In this document: positions 28,901 to 42,000 of the stretch, one piece after another | Position numbering within the stretch: the stretch's first letter is position 1 | How the letters are laid out: each line of letters opens with the position of its first letter | DNA from: Crotophaga sulcirostris | Lineage: Eukaryota; Chordata; Aves; Cuculiformes; Crotophagidae | DNA length: 64,000 nt | Assembly (NCBI GenBank): GCA_013397455.1 | Contig: VYZB01000030.1 | Coordinates: forward strand, 2,978,366 to 3,042,365 | Direction of reading: 5' to 3' | The notes under the pieces: generated by a model | Database searches by the model: none | Seen by the model: the letters and a program-made list of their open reading frames with translations, nothing else | Told to the model about the DNA's origin: nothing | Made by a program: the position numbers and the translations under genes

Positions 28901-31354
28901 TACAGCCCTGGTAGTGCAGCTGGGACAGGTGGGAAAGCAGATAACACAGAAAGAGCTCAATCTGCAGTGTCTTATGAAAAGAAAGAGAAAAATACTCCCC
29001 AAAATGTGTTGTTAGAGCTATCCTTCTTGCTACACTGACAACGTTCTTTTCTGGAGGTGGTAGTGAAGAATGTTCACCACCACATATCATGAAGCTGAAC
29101 GCAAAAATCTTACAGTTTTGTTGCCCAAATAGTGCACGGGATACTGACACCTTAAGGACAGACTGCTGACTCACGCACCCTTGCTTCCAGCTGAGCAACA
29201 GCCTTGGGGAACTACAGAGCAGAAAAGCCATTACATGGCTCTGCTCCTACTCTGTAATCTGCCTGGAGAAAATAAATAGAGAGTCTCTTCCTGTACCCTG
29301 GATGGCATCTGCTGTGAGCAGTGCTAAAGCTGTCCAACTCCCACAGAGCCACGTCTGCGCCTGAGCTCCCACGAGAGCTGCTGACCCAACTGTAGCACCT
29401 GGGGGAATACTGTGCTAAAATTCCCATGAGCAGACATGACTGTGAAGCTGCGGGCTGTGATCTGAGCCTTCATGGAACAGTTTTATTTCTGCAAGATAAT
29501 TAACAGTGTAAATGAATTGGCAAGAACCACTTTGCATGAAAGAGCAATAAAACAATTCTTAATTCATAACATGGCTTCTAAGATTGTCTAATCATAAAAT
29601 ACATGTTCTATATAATCTTTATTTTTTAATTCACTTCATTTTTAAACAAACACAACTCCCTTTCCCACTCCCCCTGGAAGATAGATAACATTTTATGAAG
29701 TATTTTGGCAGAAGACATAGTTGATTGTATTTGTTGGCGACATAATAATGAATTAAAGTAAAAGTGAAAAAATTAAAGCTATTAGAAAAAAAAATCCATA
29801 CACATAGAAAAATTCATTTCAATATTAATTGAGAGGGAAAAAAAAGGAAAATTTCAGTCCAAAACCTGTGTTGACAAAAACCACTCTGCAATATTGCTAA
29901 TTTCCTTCTTTACCCTGAAAACCAACACCTACATGGTCATTAGTGTGGAGCAAATCCTGTGAAGACCCAGAGTAAAGAGTCCCCCTACCCTCCACTCATT
30001 TCATGCAGCTCAGTGTATGTCCCTAATCTTCTTCACTCACTGTACAATTTCCCCCTTTCTCATTCCCATTTCTGCCCAACACATAAGGCCCTGTGACCAC
30101 TCATGAATTAGCAAACAACTTTTTTCCACCCACCTCTTTTCAGAGTCCTGGTGAGACATATGGACCTACATAAGGGAACTGCTTTACTGTTGGGTATTTT
30201 GCTGTCTGAACCACACTGTTTTGAGCTGCTTCTTCTTAAACTGTGAGAAAATAGCTAATGTAATACAATGGCTATCTCCACCCTAGAGCCTGTGGTTTTC
30301 CAAAACCACAAACTCAATACATGGCAGCCAAGTTCCCTACCTTTTTCTATATATTTTTATATGTATGTATATATTCATGTTTATAATTTTATATGTGTAT
30401 TACAGTGTATTCATACTTCTTAAATGCATAAAGACTGAATCTACCGATTATAACTTATACGTAGAAGATGTTGGTGTAGGCTAGTTCGGATGCAGGCTGC
30501 AGAACTTCAAGAACTTTGTTGAGTGGAAAAACCACCAGAAAAGATCTCTGTTACATGGTTAAACACACTTACGAAACTCTGCCTAACCAGTGAGTTTTGT
30601 ACATTGGCTTGAAGCTACAGCTGCAAGCTGTACAAAGGAAATGACGACAGGATATAAAGGACTAGGGAATATTCAGTATTTACTAAACAAAGATCTTAGT
30701 TTGAGCATGTGTCCAGTCATACCAGAAGTATTTGACAGAAACAGCTCCCTGTGCTTGGACAGTTCACAGAGTCATTGCTGTCAATTTGCAGTGCACATGC
30801 AATAAATCACCTTGCACTAATGTACTTGCTGACTTTTTTTCCTCCCCTCTGAAATTATGAATTCATGCTACGTAGGCTTTAGCAAGCCAAAAGGCATTGA
30901 TAAATACTGTAATAAAATTTGAAACCCTCGAAGACCCACGATCATTTTGAGAAGTTCGTTCTACACCATAGTTGTTCAAAGGAACTCTCTTCAGAGGAAG
31001 CATTGCCTAGCTCAGACCTGAATTCATGTTAAAATCACACCAACTTGGTGAAAGGCATTTTACAACTTTATCTGACTTCTGGGATGACTAGAGAGCACTT
31101 CAGAATATTTTTAATATTACCAGATGAGAGTTGTTCCTTTAACACAACATGTTATGTCTTCTCCTTGAGCACTGAAGAAAAGGGCTATTGTAAAATGTAA
31201 TTATTTATGAACTGTGTTATGGTGTTTGCCAGATGACAGTGTGCAAGGGGGCCCATGTCTAATCAGGCACTGTAATGACAGACTGCCACCTTTTAGAAGT
31301 CTTTAGTCTGGAGAGACAAAAGAGGCAAAATGCTGGACATAATCAGCTTTATGT

Positions 31355-31445
31355 TGGAGGTGGCCAAAAGTGATTCAGTTACTTGCCCAGCTTCAGAGAG
31401 TGAAATCTGTGATAGAGCAGGAAACTAAGCTCAGATTTCCTGGGG
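31355..31445 (-). repeat. Probable MIR/CORE-SINE fossil
   Basis: Read on the plus strand, the blocks AGTGATTCAGTTACTTGCCC, GATAGAGCAGGAAACTAAG and CTCAGATTTCCTGG follow the same order as the reverse complement of the MIR core (the AAGTGACTTGCCC block, then the GCAGAGCTGGGATT block, then the CAGGTCTCCTGG block). This is an ancient, heavily mutated SINE. The exact family and borders need a profile search. Confidence 0.5.
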
Positions 31446-33370
31446 CCCATGGTTGATTAATGAATTTAAATTTCAGTTTTCAGAGATTATCCATCTCCTC
31501 TCCACTTTGCATTAAGTTTCTAGGATCATTTAAGTGGTCACATTTTACTGGGATTTGTTTGTAGAAATTAATTTTGAGGCCCAGATACCTAAGCATCTGC
31601 AGACATCTTGATTCACTAAAGATGATAAAAGACATAAGATCTATAATTACGTGCGACTCAGAGGAGACAGTTGCAAGCAAGCAGCAGTCCCAATTCTGCT
31701 AAGATAAATTTGCAAAGACCTTTGATTTGCTAGCTGTGAATTCAGGAGAACTGTGATTGCTTGCAGTTAGTCCTTGAAAAGAATAAGAGCTATAGTCTTA
31801 CACTAAATTATTTGCCAACACCTTCAAAGACAACTCCATTGGAAGGTGGAGCCCCAGTGGTCCCACGTTTACTATGGACTTACTTCTCTTTGCAGGTTTT
31901 CTGCTCCCATTTTATCAGAATTCTCTGTCATCATTGCATTTCCTGAACTTTCCCGTAATTGATTTACTTTTTTGTTCAGATCTGTCCTTACTTCTTTTCT
32001 CAGGTGCTGCTTATGCAGCAATCTGAACAAACTGATAAGCAAACATTTGCTGGATGAATGTAAAAAAAAAAAAGATTTGCTTGATTCCTAGCTGCTAACA
32101 TGGGTGCCAGGTTGAAGACAACTACAGAGACAAAAAATAGTGGTAAATCGAGCTTTTTGCATCTTTTAAATGTCTTTGAAATGCAACTTTTTCTCCTTTT
32201 ACCTTCATAGTTCAACTAATATTGAACTCTAAAACAGGTCTCTTCTTGTTCAAGCAAAGCCTCGCTCCTGGCTGAGATAGCAATAGGTTTTATACTCCTG
32301 CACTTACTGTTCAGTCCAGAACCACTATGAACTTCTCTAAACTGGCTAACTAAGTTTCTTAGCACTGCTTATCTCTGGAAAGGGGTTTGATCTTTTCCTG
32401 CTTTGATTAGAAGAGGACACCAATGAGGAAGCAGTATTATTTGTGCCATTAGTAGCAGCATTGCTCATTTTCTCAAGTTGGCAGCCCAAGACTAGGTGAG
32501 GATTTATTGTAGGAGACCTTTGTACCTGTGCGAAGTATAGAAAGCAACAGTATCTGGCTGCTTAGTATCTGGCTAGCAAACCTTAACAAAGTCATTTATT
32601 TCAGGTGTGCTTGTTGCTGCTGAACAGGGAGCCCTATCATTATTTGGTAGTTAATTTTCTCCTTTATGATCTCATTTTCTCTTGTAATTCTGAAAATGAA
32701 AGAGTTTTCCTCAATCCCACGAGCTTGTTCCAAAGTCAAGGAGACTACGTGCAGTATTGAACAACACAACAACATGTCACGAAAAATAAATGAAATGGCT
32801 TTGTGGTGTCAGCTTGTGAAGAAATTAGATGAAATATTTTTTCCATATGCTGAATGAACCCAGACAAAATCTGTCATAGTAAGCTCACTACAACCTGCTT
32901 TATAATTTCTGGAGGAGGGAATAGTCTGCTTATGGCGGGTGCTCAACTATGCTACACACTCTGAAAAATATTCTCTTTTCTCAGAATAAAATTTTTCATA
33001 GCTAGATAAGACAGAATGGAAGCTATTTGGTAGAGTCTTCTGGAATAGGAATGCACACTGGCTGTGATTTTATACAGTACTAACAGTTTTTGCTTAGGTT
33101 CTAATTCCTCTTGAATCAGAACTAAATCACTAAACCCCAATAAAAACAGAATTCAAAAAATCAAGCGCATGTTCCAGATGACCTCATATGTTGGAGAGCA
33201 AGTTCTGGGTAACGTGGGTTACTAGAAGTCTACTCTGAGTGGAAGTATATGTGATATTTTTCCCAGGGCTAGGAAGCCTCTAGCTTCTATTAAGTTGATA
33301 TCAGGTAAATTCATATTATTTAAGCCTTAAAGTTTCAGCTCACAGAAATTTCACATTGTTACTTTCCCAT

Positions 33371-33475
33371 TAAACCAAACCAAACCAAAAAATCCACAAC
33401 AAAACAAAAGAAGACAGAAAGAAAACCCAACCGAAAATCCCAACAAAACCAACAAAAACCAAACGACAAAACCTT
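33371..33475. repeat. A/C-rich low-complexity tract
   Basis: About 100 bases made almost entirely of A and C (CCAAACCAAACC-, AACAAAACC-type motifs) with scattered G. This is low-complexity DNA with no spacer-repeat regularity that would suggest an array. Confidence 0.7.
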
Positions 33476-33769
33476 CATGTTATTCCAGGGAGGATTATCC
33501 GTGTGTAGAATAGACATTTTTCTGTCTCTGACCTACTCACATTCCTGTGAATTTCATTTTTTCACTTATTATCAAACCACCACCAAATGAGACATAGCAT
33601 TTTCTGTAAATAGCAGCCTACACCTCTCATTTTAAACACTGGAAGTATCACAGTGTCCAGTTTAAGTACAGCAAATTGAGCATGAAGAAGAGGCTTTCAG
33701 GATAAGCTTTATATGAAGAGCCTCAAAGTCTCCTTGGTGGGGAAAAAGCCAGTCTAAGGAAGGTAACCA

Positions 33770-33793
33770 TTTTTTTCTTTTTTTTTTTTTTTT
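33770..33793. repeat. Poly-T tract
   Basis: About 23 bases of T broken by a single C. No transposon body is attached on either side that I can recognise. Confidence 0.8.
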
Positions 33794-34489
33794 AACATGC
33801 AAGAGACGATTCTTGAGTTTTCATTCACATCTTCTCAAACATTAAGTACACTAACACGCTTAAAGCTGTTTATGCCAGGGCTACATTCCAAGTACTAGCA
33901 AGACACTTTATTCACTGCAATAACTGAAAGCACCACCCATTCTCACTGTATCTTTTAGGCCGCAATCACTGGTGTCAGATGTGTTTTTACGAACGTGACT
34001 GTGGAACTGGTAAGCAGAGAGCTTTCCCACCCTTCCCTTCTCCCAAGCATCTGACAAGTCACAGTTTCAGAGTGGCCACACCCTGCTTGTTATTGTTGAA
34101 TTCAAATATTAAAGGTGGGTTCTTTTATATTTTCCTTAGCCTTTCACCTTTATTTAAAATAGAGTGCATTCAAGGGACATCTGTGTTAATGGCAACAACA
34201 TCACATGAGGGAGGTTTCTATAAATAACATCACAAATAAACGGCTGGAGCATAATACTTACTAGCACGATGAAGTCAGTATTATTTATTCTTGGTAGATC
34301 TGTTAGTGAAGTAAAGCATGCATTTATTTTCATTTTGAAACTATGTTTAAGGTGCAAATAAAATTAAAAAGCAAGATTTAGAAGGTGCGTTGCCAAAATT
34401 GCTAAATTTCCTCAATGACTTAACACCCAAATTCAAAAAGTGGCTCCTGAATTTTTGCACTTACTTTTTTAGGTCATTTTTGAAAGTGT

Positions 34490-34605
34490 CTTTTATCTCT
34501 GTGTTTTTCAGCTGTAAAAGAGGGTTAATAACACTTAACTGATTCACAAAGGAATTATGATGTTTAAAACATTCATATGAGTAAAGTACATTAAGTTTCT
34601 TTGAC
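34490..34605 (+). repeat. Probable MIR/CORE-SINE fossil
   Basis: CAGCTGTAAAAGAGGGTTAA followed by TAACACTTAACTGATTCACA, then a TTATGATGTTTAAAA block and ATGAGTAAAGTACATTAAG, tracks the MIR 3' half (CATCTGTAAAATGGGGATAA, then a CTACCTCATAGGG block, then a GAGGATTAAATG block, then CATGTAAAGCGC). The similarity is recognised by eye and its age appears great. Confidence 0.5.
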
Positions 34606-35679
34606 TGAATGAGTCACTACAATACAGATATTATTTCAATTTGAGATGCTTAGCATATGAAGGAGCAAGGTAAATACTAGATAATTTTCTTCTGTTTTCA
34701 CAACTAAAAAAAAGATATGAACTCTGTAAAACAGAGGCCAGACTTTCAAATAGCTACAGAAAATCTATCCCAGTATACATTCATGGCATAATGTAGACAT
34801 ATCCCAAATCAGCCCTGAATTGGCTTGCTAAGAATCGGTCTAGGTCTTCTCAAAGATGTGATTTGCTGTGGAAATTCAGTAAATTAGGCTGATGAACTCC
34901 TTACTCCATCTTTAAGCTATTATTCTTAAATAAGCTAACTAGGTAAACCTGGCTTGAATGTTTACGCTCTGAAGTGACTGCAGTGAAGACAATGTAATTT
35001 AAGCAATTAATATGATAAAAAAATAGGTTTCTCTGAAAGAAATGGGGACAAGAAAAAAGAACATAAAAGGATATAGGAAATGGTAATAGGCATGATTTCA
35101 CAGAGAGGGCAGTGAAGAGATTATGGAAGAAAACCTGTAGAACTGATGAGAATAATATATTGTTTTCCTATTCTCAAACACCCCATGAAATGTAATGAAC
35201 AAGTTAAAAGAAATCTACCTTTTCTTTTTGTTGCCATTACTTGAAAGAGCTGCATAAGCCATGTGTTAGCTGCTAAGTACACAGATTTCCCATGCATGAT
35301 GTCTACAGTCGACATTACATTTCTTTTTAATGCTAGAAATTTAAGATGTATATGACATTTAAGGGAGAAACTAATTCAGCTGAAAGAGAGGAGCATTTTG
35401 TTAAAAGGTTTGTATATACAAATGAACAGACCTTGGAAACACACATATTCAAGTACAGATACCTGTTTGAAAATTGGACCCAAGATTCCAAGTAAATTAT
35501 ATACTCCAGAAAGAAAGCTATGTGGTTTCTGAAGAATGGATAATAAGGGTATCTAATTCTTATTATGCTCCAAGTTTTTCAAAGTAGAACCAAAATACTC
35601 ACCAGTTTTCTCAATTTTGGATTTGCAAAACACTTAAATAGCATAACTTTTAGAATAAATTTGCATAGAAAAGCCTAAG

Positions 35680-36305
35680 AAAGAGGAATAAGGAATGAAT
35701 AGAGAACAAAACAAGGTATATATTTTTGCCACCACAAAAATATGTGAATCATCCACACCCTAAATAATATGTGCAGTTCTGGTCCCTTCATATTAAGAAA
35801 GATATGTTAAAACTGGAAAATATTCTGAGAAAGGTAACAAGAACAATGAAAGTTTCATAAGAGCTTTCATATGAAAAATTATTAGGCAGCCTGTGGATCT
35901 TTAGAATAGACAAAGAGGAGAAGGCTGCAAAATCATTAATGACAAAGGAGTTCGATAAAGAATGACTGCTGTCTCTTTCAACACAAGAAGTAGGCATGAA
36001 CAAATGAAGATACAAAAAGCCATGTTTAGAAGTGTAGGTTTTCATGAAACAAAATAGTGAAACTCATTTTTAAAGGATATCATGGGTGCAAGAAATATAT
36101 ATGAGTTTGTGACAAGTATGAACAAGTACCTGGAAAATAAATCCTTTAGAGTTCCTCTACAGATAAACGACCACAGGTTCAGGAAATCCCTTGAACTAAA
36201 AATAGCTGAAACATGGGAGAGTACATGGCAGAAGTATCATATATTCTTGCTCTGTTCTTATTCTTCCCTAATACTTTTTTCAACAGGTCTCTGTTGCTGA
36301 CACTG
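35680..36305 (+). mobile_element. Ancient CR1 LINE fragment (ORF2 C-terminal end and 3' UTR), first part
   Basis: The stretch follows the end of the old amniote CR1 consensus in order. First comes GAATAGAGAACAAAAC (about 35697), then the end of the reverse-transcriptase frame around CAGTTCTGGTCCCTTCA and AAAGATATGTTAAAACTGGA, then ACACAAGAAGTAGG, then GGATATCATGGGTGCAAG, and then the 3' UTR blocks CAGGAAATCCCTTGA and GCTCTGTTCTTATTCTTCCC. The reading frame is full of stops and indels, so this is a dead fossil. It lacks everything upstream of the ORF2 tail, the usual 5' truncation of LINEs. The match stops at about 36305 and resumes at about 36693. Confidence 0.8.
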
Positions 36306-36692
36306 AACACACTGATGTTCAGTCATATAGCTCCTGAACCAGTAAAGTTTGCAACATTCCTGGATTTTCTCCAGCTGCTTCAACTCTTCATGCCATTTAT
36401 TGTCTACCCCATTGACCATATCTTGTTACTTCTACCATCCTTGCCATCCTTCTAACTGATAAGGAACAAACTAGGGATCCTGTACTGCTGGGAGTTCCGC
36501 CTACTGGCAAAAATATTATCCTCCTTGCCTTCTCTCAGCTCTCCTGCTCTCTTGGTAAGGTCAATCTTTTTTCTTCAGTACCATATATGTCTAACATTGG
36601 CCCACAACATTTGGTGGCAAAATAATTTTTTGATATTGCTGTTTTGCACATCCAGGAATGACGACAGATTTGTCTGTAACTCTGCACCTTTG
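36306..36692. other. Segment of about 387 bp interrupting the ancient CR1
   Basis: This sequence sits between two parts of the CR1 3' UTR that should be only a few bases apart. It is therefore probably an insertion, although I see no clear target-site duplication, terminal inverted repeat or LTR ends. It carries pyrimidine-rich stretches and no recognisable coding capacity. It could be a solo LTR or another non-autonomous element too diverged for me to name. Confidence 0.5.
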
Positions 36693-36745
36693 GAGATAGA
36701 ATGTTGAACTAGATGGACCCATGGGCTGTAATGCCATCCTTATTT
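36693..36745 (+). mobile_element. Ancient CR1 LINE, terminal part after the interruption
   Basis: GAGATAGAATGTTGAACTAG continuing into ATGGACCCATGGGCTGTAAT matches the terminal CR1 block (GAGACAGGATACTGGGCTAG, then ATGGACCTTTGGTCTGACCC) in the same orientation as the preceding fragment, so both belong to one original copy. Confidence 0.7.
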
Positions 36746-39076
36746 TCTAGGAAAACTAAATCATGTGTCACTTTACCCCCCAAAAATATGAACACAAAAA
36801 TGCTGTATTAGCACATGTTCATTGATAAATGGATCCCAAATCAAGAATTAACATTATAGTTGTAACAGTCAGTTAATGACTGTACATTATCTGTGCATCT
36901 ATTGTGGAGACATGAAATTAGACCTTCATGGGTCTAGTTGTTGCAAAGGAACATTTTCTTCTGGGTCAGTCTCTGAGAATAATACCACATGCCATTAAAT
37001 GGAAATGATATTTGTATTATTGTGTAGTACTGATTTACTGTGCTCTTAGGTATCTTTTATTGAGGTGCAGCATTAAAATATTGAATGCTGAAAAACAATT
37101 AAGTTGGAGGAATACAATTGCCAAATAAAACAAAACAGAATTAAATGTAAATTTCTATTGTAGAGCTCCCATATGTTGGTATATGTGCCTTAGGAGAGGA
37201 GTAGGCAGGTTAGGTCTAACAGAAACTTGTTTTCTTTGGCCATTAAACAGCTAATCATTTTTAACTTGGCTCTTCTTTTTTCAGATATCACATTATAGAT
37301 GACTGACCTTTTGTTCCCCTCTTTTAAGTATTTTGAGTTTCTTTAATGTACAACAAAGTCTTTTAATTCAACATCAGTTTTTTTCTTATAATAAGAAGGC
37401 AGTCTACTGTCTAGTATATTAAAGTGGAGCCAAATATTTTTGGTCAGAAGTCAACACCTAAGGGTTCAAATCCACCCTACACTAATGTTGGTTACCCTAT
37501 ACTGTCTCCCTCAAGCCATACGGATTTTTGATTACAGTGCAACCACAGACTTGCATAATAAATCAGTCACTATAGTAAAATGGCAGTAATGACACATTCA
37601 GAAGTGTAACTTGTGGCATTCAGCCACCAGTTAGGGATCTATGGGGAGCTGCAGAATCCCAGGGAGCGAGGGTGGAGCAGACACTGTCTCTTCCACAACA
37701 GCTTCACAGAGCTGAGGACAGCGAAGCTTACACTCTCTGTTTTAAGTTAAGCTGACTGACTGTCAACTTGTTAACTGGCGTGACTGCAAAAAAATGATTT
37801 AGAGGCACTCAGCAAAATGGCTGTTTAGGAGCAAACTTTCATGATTTACCTCAGGTTGAGAGTACAAACTCCATCTGTGATAGACTCTTGCAGTCTCCTC
37901 CAAGGTGCTGGACTGTGTTAAGAAGCTGGTTCTTCTTAGCCTCTTCCAGACCTGCAAATTTTCCAGCATACTGGTCTTCTGTGGGCCTTCACTGGGATAA
38001 GTCTCCAGTGGCAGCTATGAAAAGAAGATGCCAATCATTTTACAATTTGCCTCTCAAATTAGCCTTTGATTATTTTGAGCCCCTGGTTTGCTGACTCTTG
38101 GCACCCATGCAGATTAAGGCTGGAGGCAGGCCACTGTCCTAACAAGAGCACTGTTCACTTCAGAGATCATTTGTCCAGGCCCACAGTATTATTTTCCAAA
38201 TTTCATTTAAAACAGCCACCCACTAAACAAAAATCAAGACATCCACACAAAAATACCCAGTACATTTGTATAATACCTTTACCACTTCATCCAGGTTCCA
38301 TATGGTATTCCAATGACTGGTCTGGATTTGTAGGCTACTACCTAATAGTTTCAGATCTACCACATCTATAAAAATCAGTGACATGGCTGTGCCTAAGAAC
38401 ATGATATAAGCAGATTGATTAATTCAGATAAAGCACTGTGTATGTCTAAAGTGGCACCCAAACATCATATTTCCTTTACAACTACGTGCCTGTTCTAAAG
38501 GCAGATGCTGAAATACTTCGGATATGTCACAGCTAAATATGCTAACAGTACTGGACTGTTGCATAATAGGTCAAGAGATGCCGCAAAATTTCTTGAGACA
38601 CATCATTAAGTGGTAGGGTTTTAGTCAGTCATAACACAGGGGAAGGAATATGAATATGCAGAACCCTTGAAAAACCCAGCATTGCAGTTTTAGGAGAAAT
38701 CCACTAAGTTACACATAATGGGAGAACTGTCATGATTTATGAGCCTACAGTAAAAACCAAGATATTTAAAAGAGCAGTTCAGACTTCTCAAACTATATTT
38801 AATGTTCATAAAACTTGCTACAGTTCAAGGACCTGTTTCTTCCATCAGTTAAATTCTTATTACTTGCAAAGAATGACTCTCTTTTCTTAGTTTTAATAAC
38901 CCTGGTTTTCTACTAACTGAACTTCCATTGAAACAGAGCAGTCTCTAAAAGGTAGACTGGCACAGATACTTATTTGCATTAAAAAAATAATTTTCCCACT
39001 TTGCTTCTTTACACACAGCCTTCTCTTGATTCATTTTTTGTTTCACTCTTACTTGACTCTGTCTGCATTTTCATTG

Positions 39077-39099
39077 TTTTTTTTTTTTTTCCTTTTTTT
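39077..39099. repeat. Poly-T tract
   Basis: Fourteen T residues, CC, then seven more T residues. This is a simple repeat with no attached element recognised. Confidence 0.8.
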
Positions 39100-42000
39100 C
39101 CCCATCTCTCTGAAACATAATGAAAACATGCTGCATTAAAGCCGATTTGGAAATAGCATAGCAGGATTGCTCATCCCAAATATAAACACATTCCTTTTTT
39201 CTACAGCTATCTGACATTCATTTAATAAAAACCAAGCATATACACAGAAACAGAGTACTTAAGGGTGGCTGTCACGGTGGTCCAGTAGCTTTATTTTAAA
39301 TTGTGAAGTCTGACAACTTTACTGCAGACTTAACTTTCTATGTATATAGAGAATATTCTTTCATGTGTGTATTTCATCATACACACACAAACACATGTAT
39401 TAGAAGCTACCTATAAACTGAATAGAGCTGCTACTACAATCTCGTGCCAGCCAAAATTATTGACAAAAAATTAAGTTGACAAGCTCAGTGTTCACGTGGG
39501 TTTCTTTAACACAAAATACAGATGCTTGCAACAAGCTCTTCAGACCAAGTGCATCCTGATGGTAGGAATTATGTTTTTCAGTGCACTGCTTAGGAAGATG
39601 ATTGTACAACTTGCATTCATAAAGCATAGTATTAGAAAGGCATTTTAATAGCATTTTAAGTATTTATAACTTCAAGTAATGAAAATCAGCCTTTGTTGTG
39701 GAGCAAGAACAAAATATTACTTTCTACATATATTCATATTTCTTGATTAAAGATGACAAAATCAGATTAACAATTGACTACTGTCCTCTTACAATGATCA
39801 GAAATTTGTGTCTGGATTTAAGTGAGATTGCCCAGTCTCTTATAGATCTGCTTCCATACAGGAAAGACAGATGTTGCAAAAGGAATCAAGTGATTCTTCC
39901 TGACAGGGCAATCAGGTTGGAATACCACTCAAAAATGCAACAGAAGGGCTTTAGCTTCGATAGTAGTCTTAGATTTTTCTCACTGCAATAACACAGCATC
40001 AGAAGAAAAGCACAGCAATGATAACATTATACTTGGGTCTGCATTTGATACTCAAGTGTTGTAGTAGACAGCATTTCATTAATGGTGTGTATCTGACACC
40101 ATTGTTGAAGATTCTCAGATGGCATTTATCACCAGCGTATGCCTCACTGCAGCTTGGAAAACTGCAAACTGGCTTTACTGATGTTGTACAGCTATTTCTG
40201 CAATCCAGCTCTTGGACAAACCCACAGAATTTACAGCACTGAATGACAATATAGTCAAGTACTAGCTCGTCTTGAAACTACTGAAAACCATTCTTTCAAA
40301 TAAAGGTACACAGAGCTCAGCTAATGCTTGTTGGTCTATGAAAACCAACCAAAGAAAATTCTCTGAAGAATGAAAAAACATCAACAAAAATTTGAATATT
40401 GAACAATACCAATGTCTAGTTTTGTTTAAGCTTCTCTTTCTGTGACAAGAAAAGGCAAAATCACACTATCATAATTGCACAGACTTTCTCTCCCATCTAA
40501 ATCCAACTCTGGCAGAAGGTGAATGGGGTTTTTTGGACTGTGTCAAAGAGTTGAGTAGGGAGGAAGTGAAAATAGCCACTGTGGCTCATCCACTGAACAT
40601 GTTATTAGAATGGACAAGAGCCACTTTTTCTTAAACAAGGTGATCCCCTCAAAAAAAAACTGGCATCTAGTAGCAAGTCTGCAAGCAGCCAAGTTAAACA
40701 CCTGTATGCCAGACAAAACCAGCTGTCTATGTTTCTCTGCCAACCCATCTGCTCAATATATCTCCTACTAGTGGGTTGAGATTGGTAAATACACAGTTCA
40801 AATAGAAGGTAGGGGTTTTTCCTTCCTATCCTTTAATCTTCCTTAGGATCTCAATTTTCAAAGCACCCATTTATTAACTACAATGATACTTATACCTTTT
40901 TTATCACGAGCAGCTGTATATCAGCTCAATTTTAATTGCCTCCTGCAGAGGTATAAGAAACACACATATTAGATGAGTTACCATTAAATTGCTGTCACCT
41001 TCATCACTCATAGTCACACAAAGACTGTGTTGTCAAACTTTTGCTAAAAGAATTATAAATTTAGGATAATATTATGTTTTCAAAAAATTAATCTTTCAAA
41101 TGATTCAAGAAGGGATTCTATAGGGGACATAATAGAAAACTCTTTTGGTTGTGTCCAGCATTAAGTCAAACAGTACCTCACAAGCTGAAAATAAAAGTAG
41201 GTTAGCTACTATTGTAACATACATATATTTCAGAACAGTTTGTATAGTTGCTGGACTTCGGGAAGGAAAAGGAAAACATATTGAAGTTGCCTTTCATTTC
41301 ATCTATAGCAGCTCCACAGTTACACATGCAGCTGTTACTAACAATATTGGAAGCTGAATTTGTAACCAGGGAAGAAATGCCACTATACACTCCCTTCCCA
41401 GCGCAGAGGTTTTCAAATCCATGCTTACATAACTTACTTTTTCCAACTAATAACAAGTAATAGATGTTTTTTATTGCTCACATTAGTGTAACAGCAGCTG
41501 CAGAGAATCCCCAGCAAAGTCCCATAGAAACAAACCTTGTGAGAAGTCTCCATTATCAGGCCTGAACATGGCCCATTATGTGTTCTAAACACAAAATAAC
41601 ATTTATCTCCCCTTGTTGCCTAAGGATCCACTTTCTCTTTAATTGCCAGGTCAGTTTCCCCATCTGTTTTGAGAAGCATGTCAACATTTGTCTGGCTGAA
41701 GGGGATCATTTAGAAAGTCTGTTTATAATAACTTCCGTCTCCTTCATCTCTCATTCGGCTCTTTACTGTATCACTATTTTTGAGGAGGAGAAAGGGTTAC
41801 ATTTGTACCAAAAGAACACTGACCAATTTGTGTCCATAGAGAAATGACTATGCATCCACCTTTGAAATGTTCCTAACTGTCTTTGCTGGTTGCAGGGAAG
41901 CTTCTCTCCACAGTGAATTCTTTGTTCACTCTCTGTCTATTTTCAAACTGTTAAAGCTTAACTAGTGCTACGCAGGATGTTCCTGACCAGAGAACGAAAT

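Larger units (their letters stand above)
22901..35679. other. Intergenic DNA, no gene recognised
   Basis: AT-rich unique sequence with open frames up to 130 codons (minus, 28839-29231) that match nothing I recognise. It contains faint SINE-like fossils (listed separately at about 25,850, 31,355 and 34,490), an A/C-rich low-complexity stretch (33371-33475) and a polypyrimidine tract (33770-33793). No tRNA, snRNA or rRNA gene is apparent. Confidence 0.55.

Noticed and set aside
33371..33475. Repetitive-looking A/C tract considered as an array of regular repeats
   Set aside because: Units are irregular, with no constant repeat or spacer length. It is low-complexity DNA, and CRISPR arrays do not occur in vertebrate chromosomes.
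37463..37473. GGTTCAAATCC, a tRNA B-box-like sequence
   Set aside because: The flanking bases do not form a proper T-stem, and no A box, anticodon arm or acceptor stem can be drawn around it.
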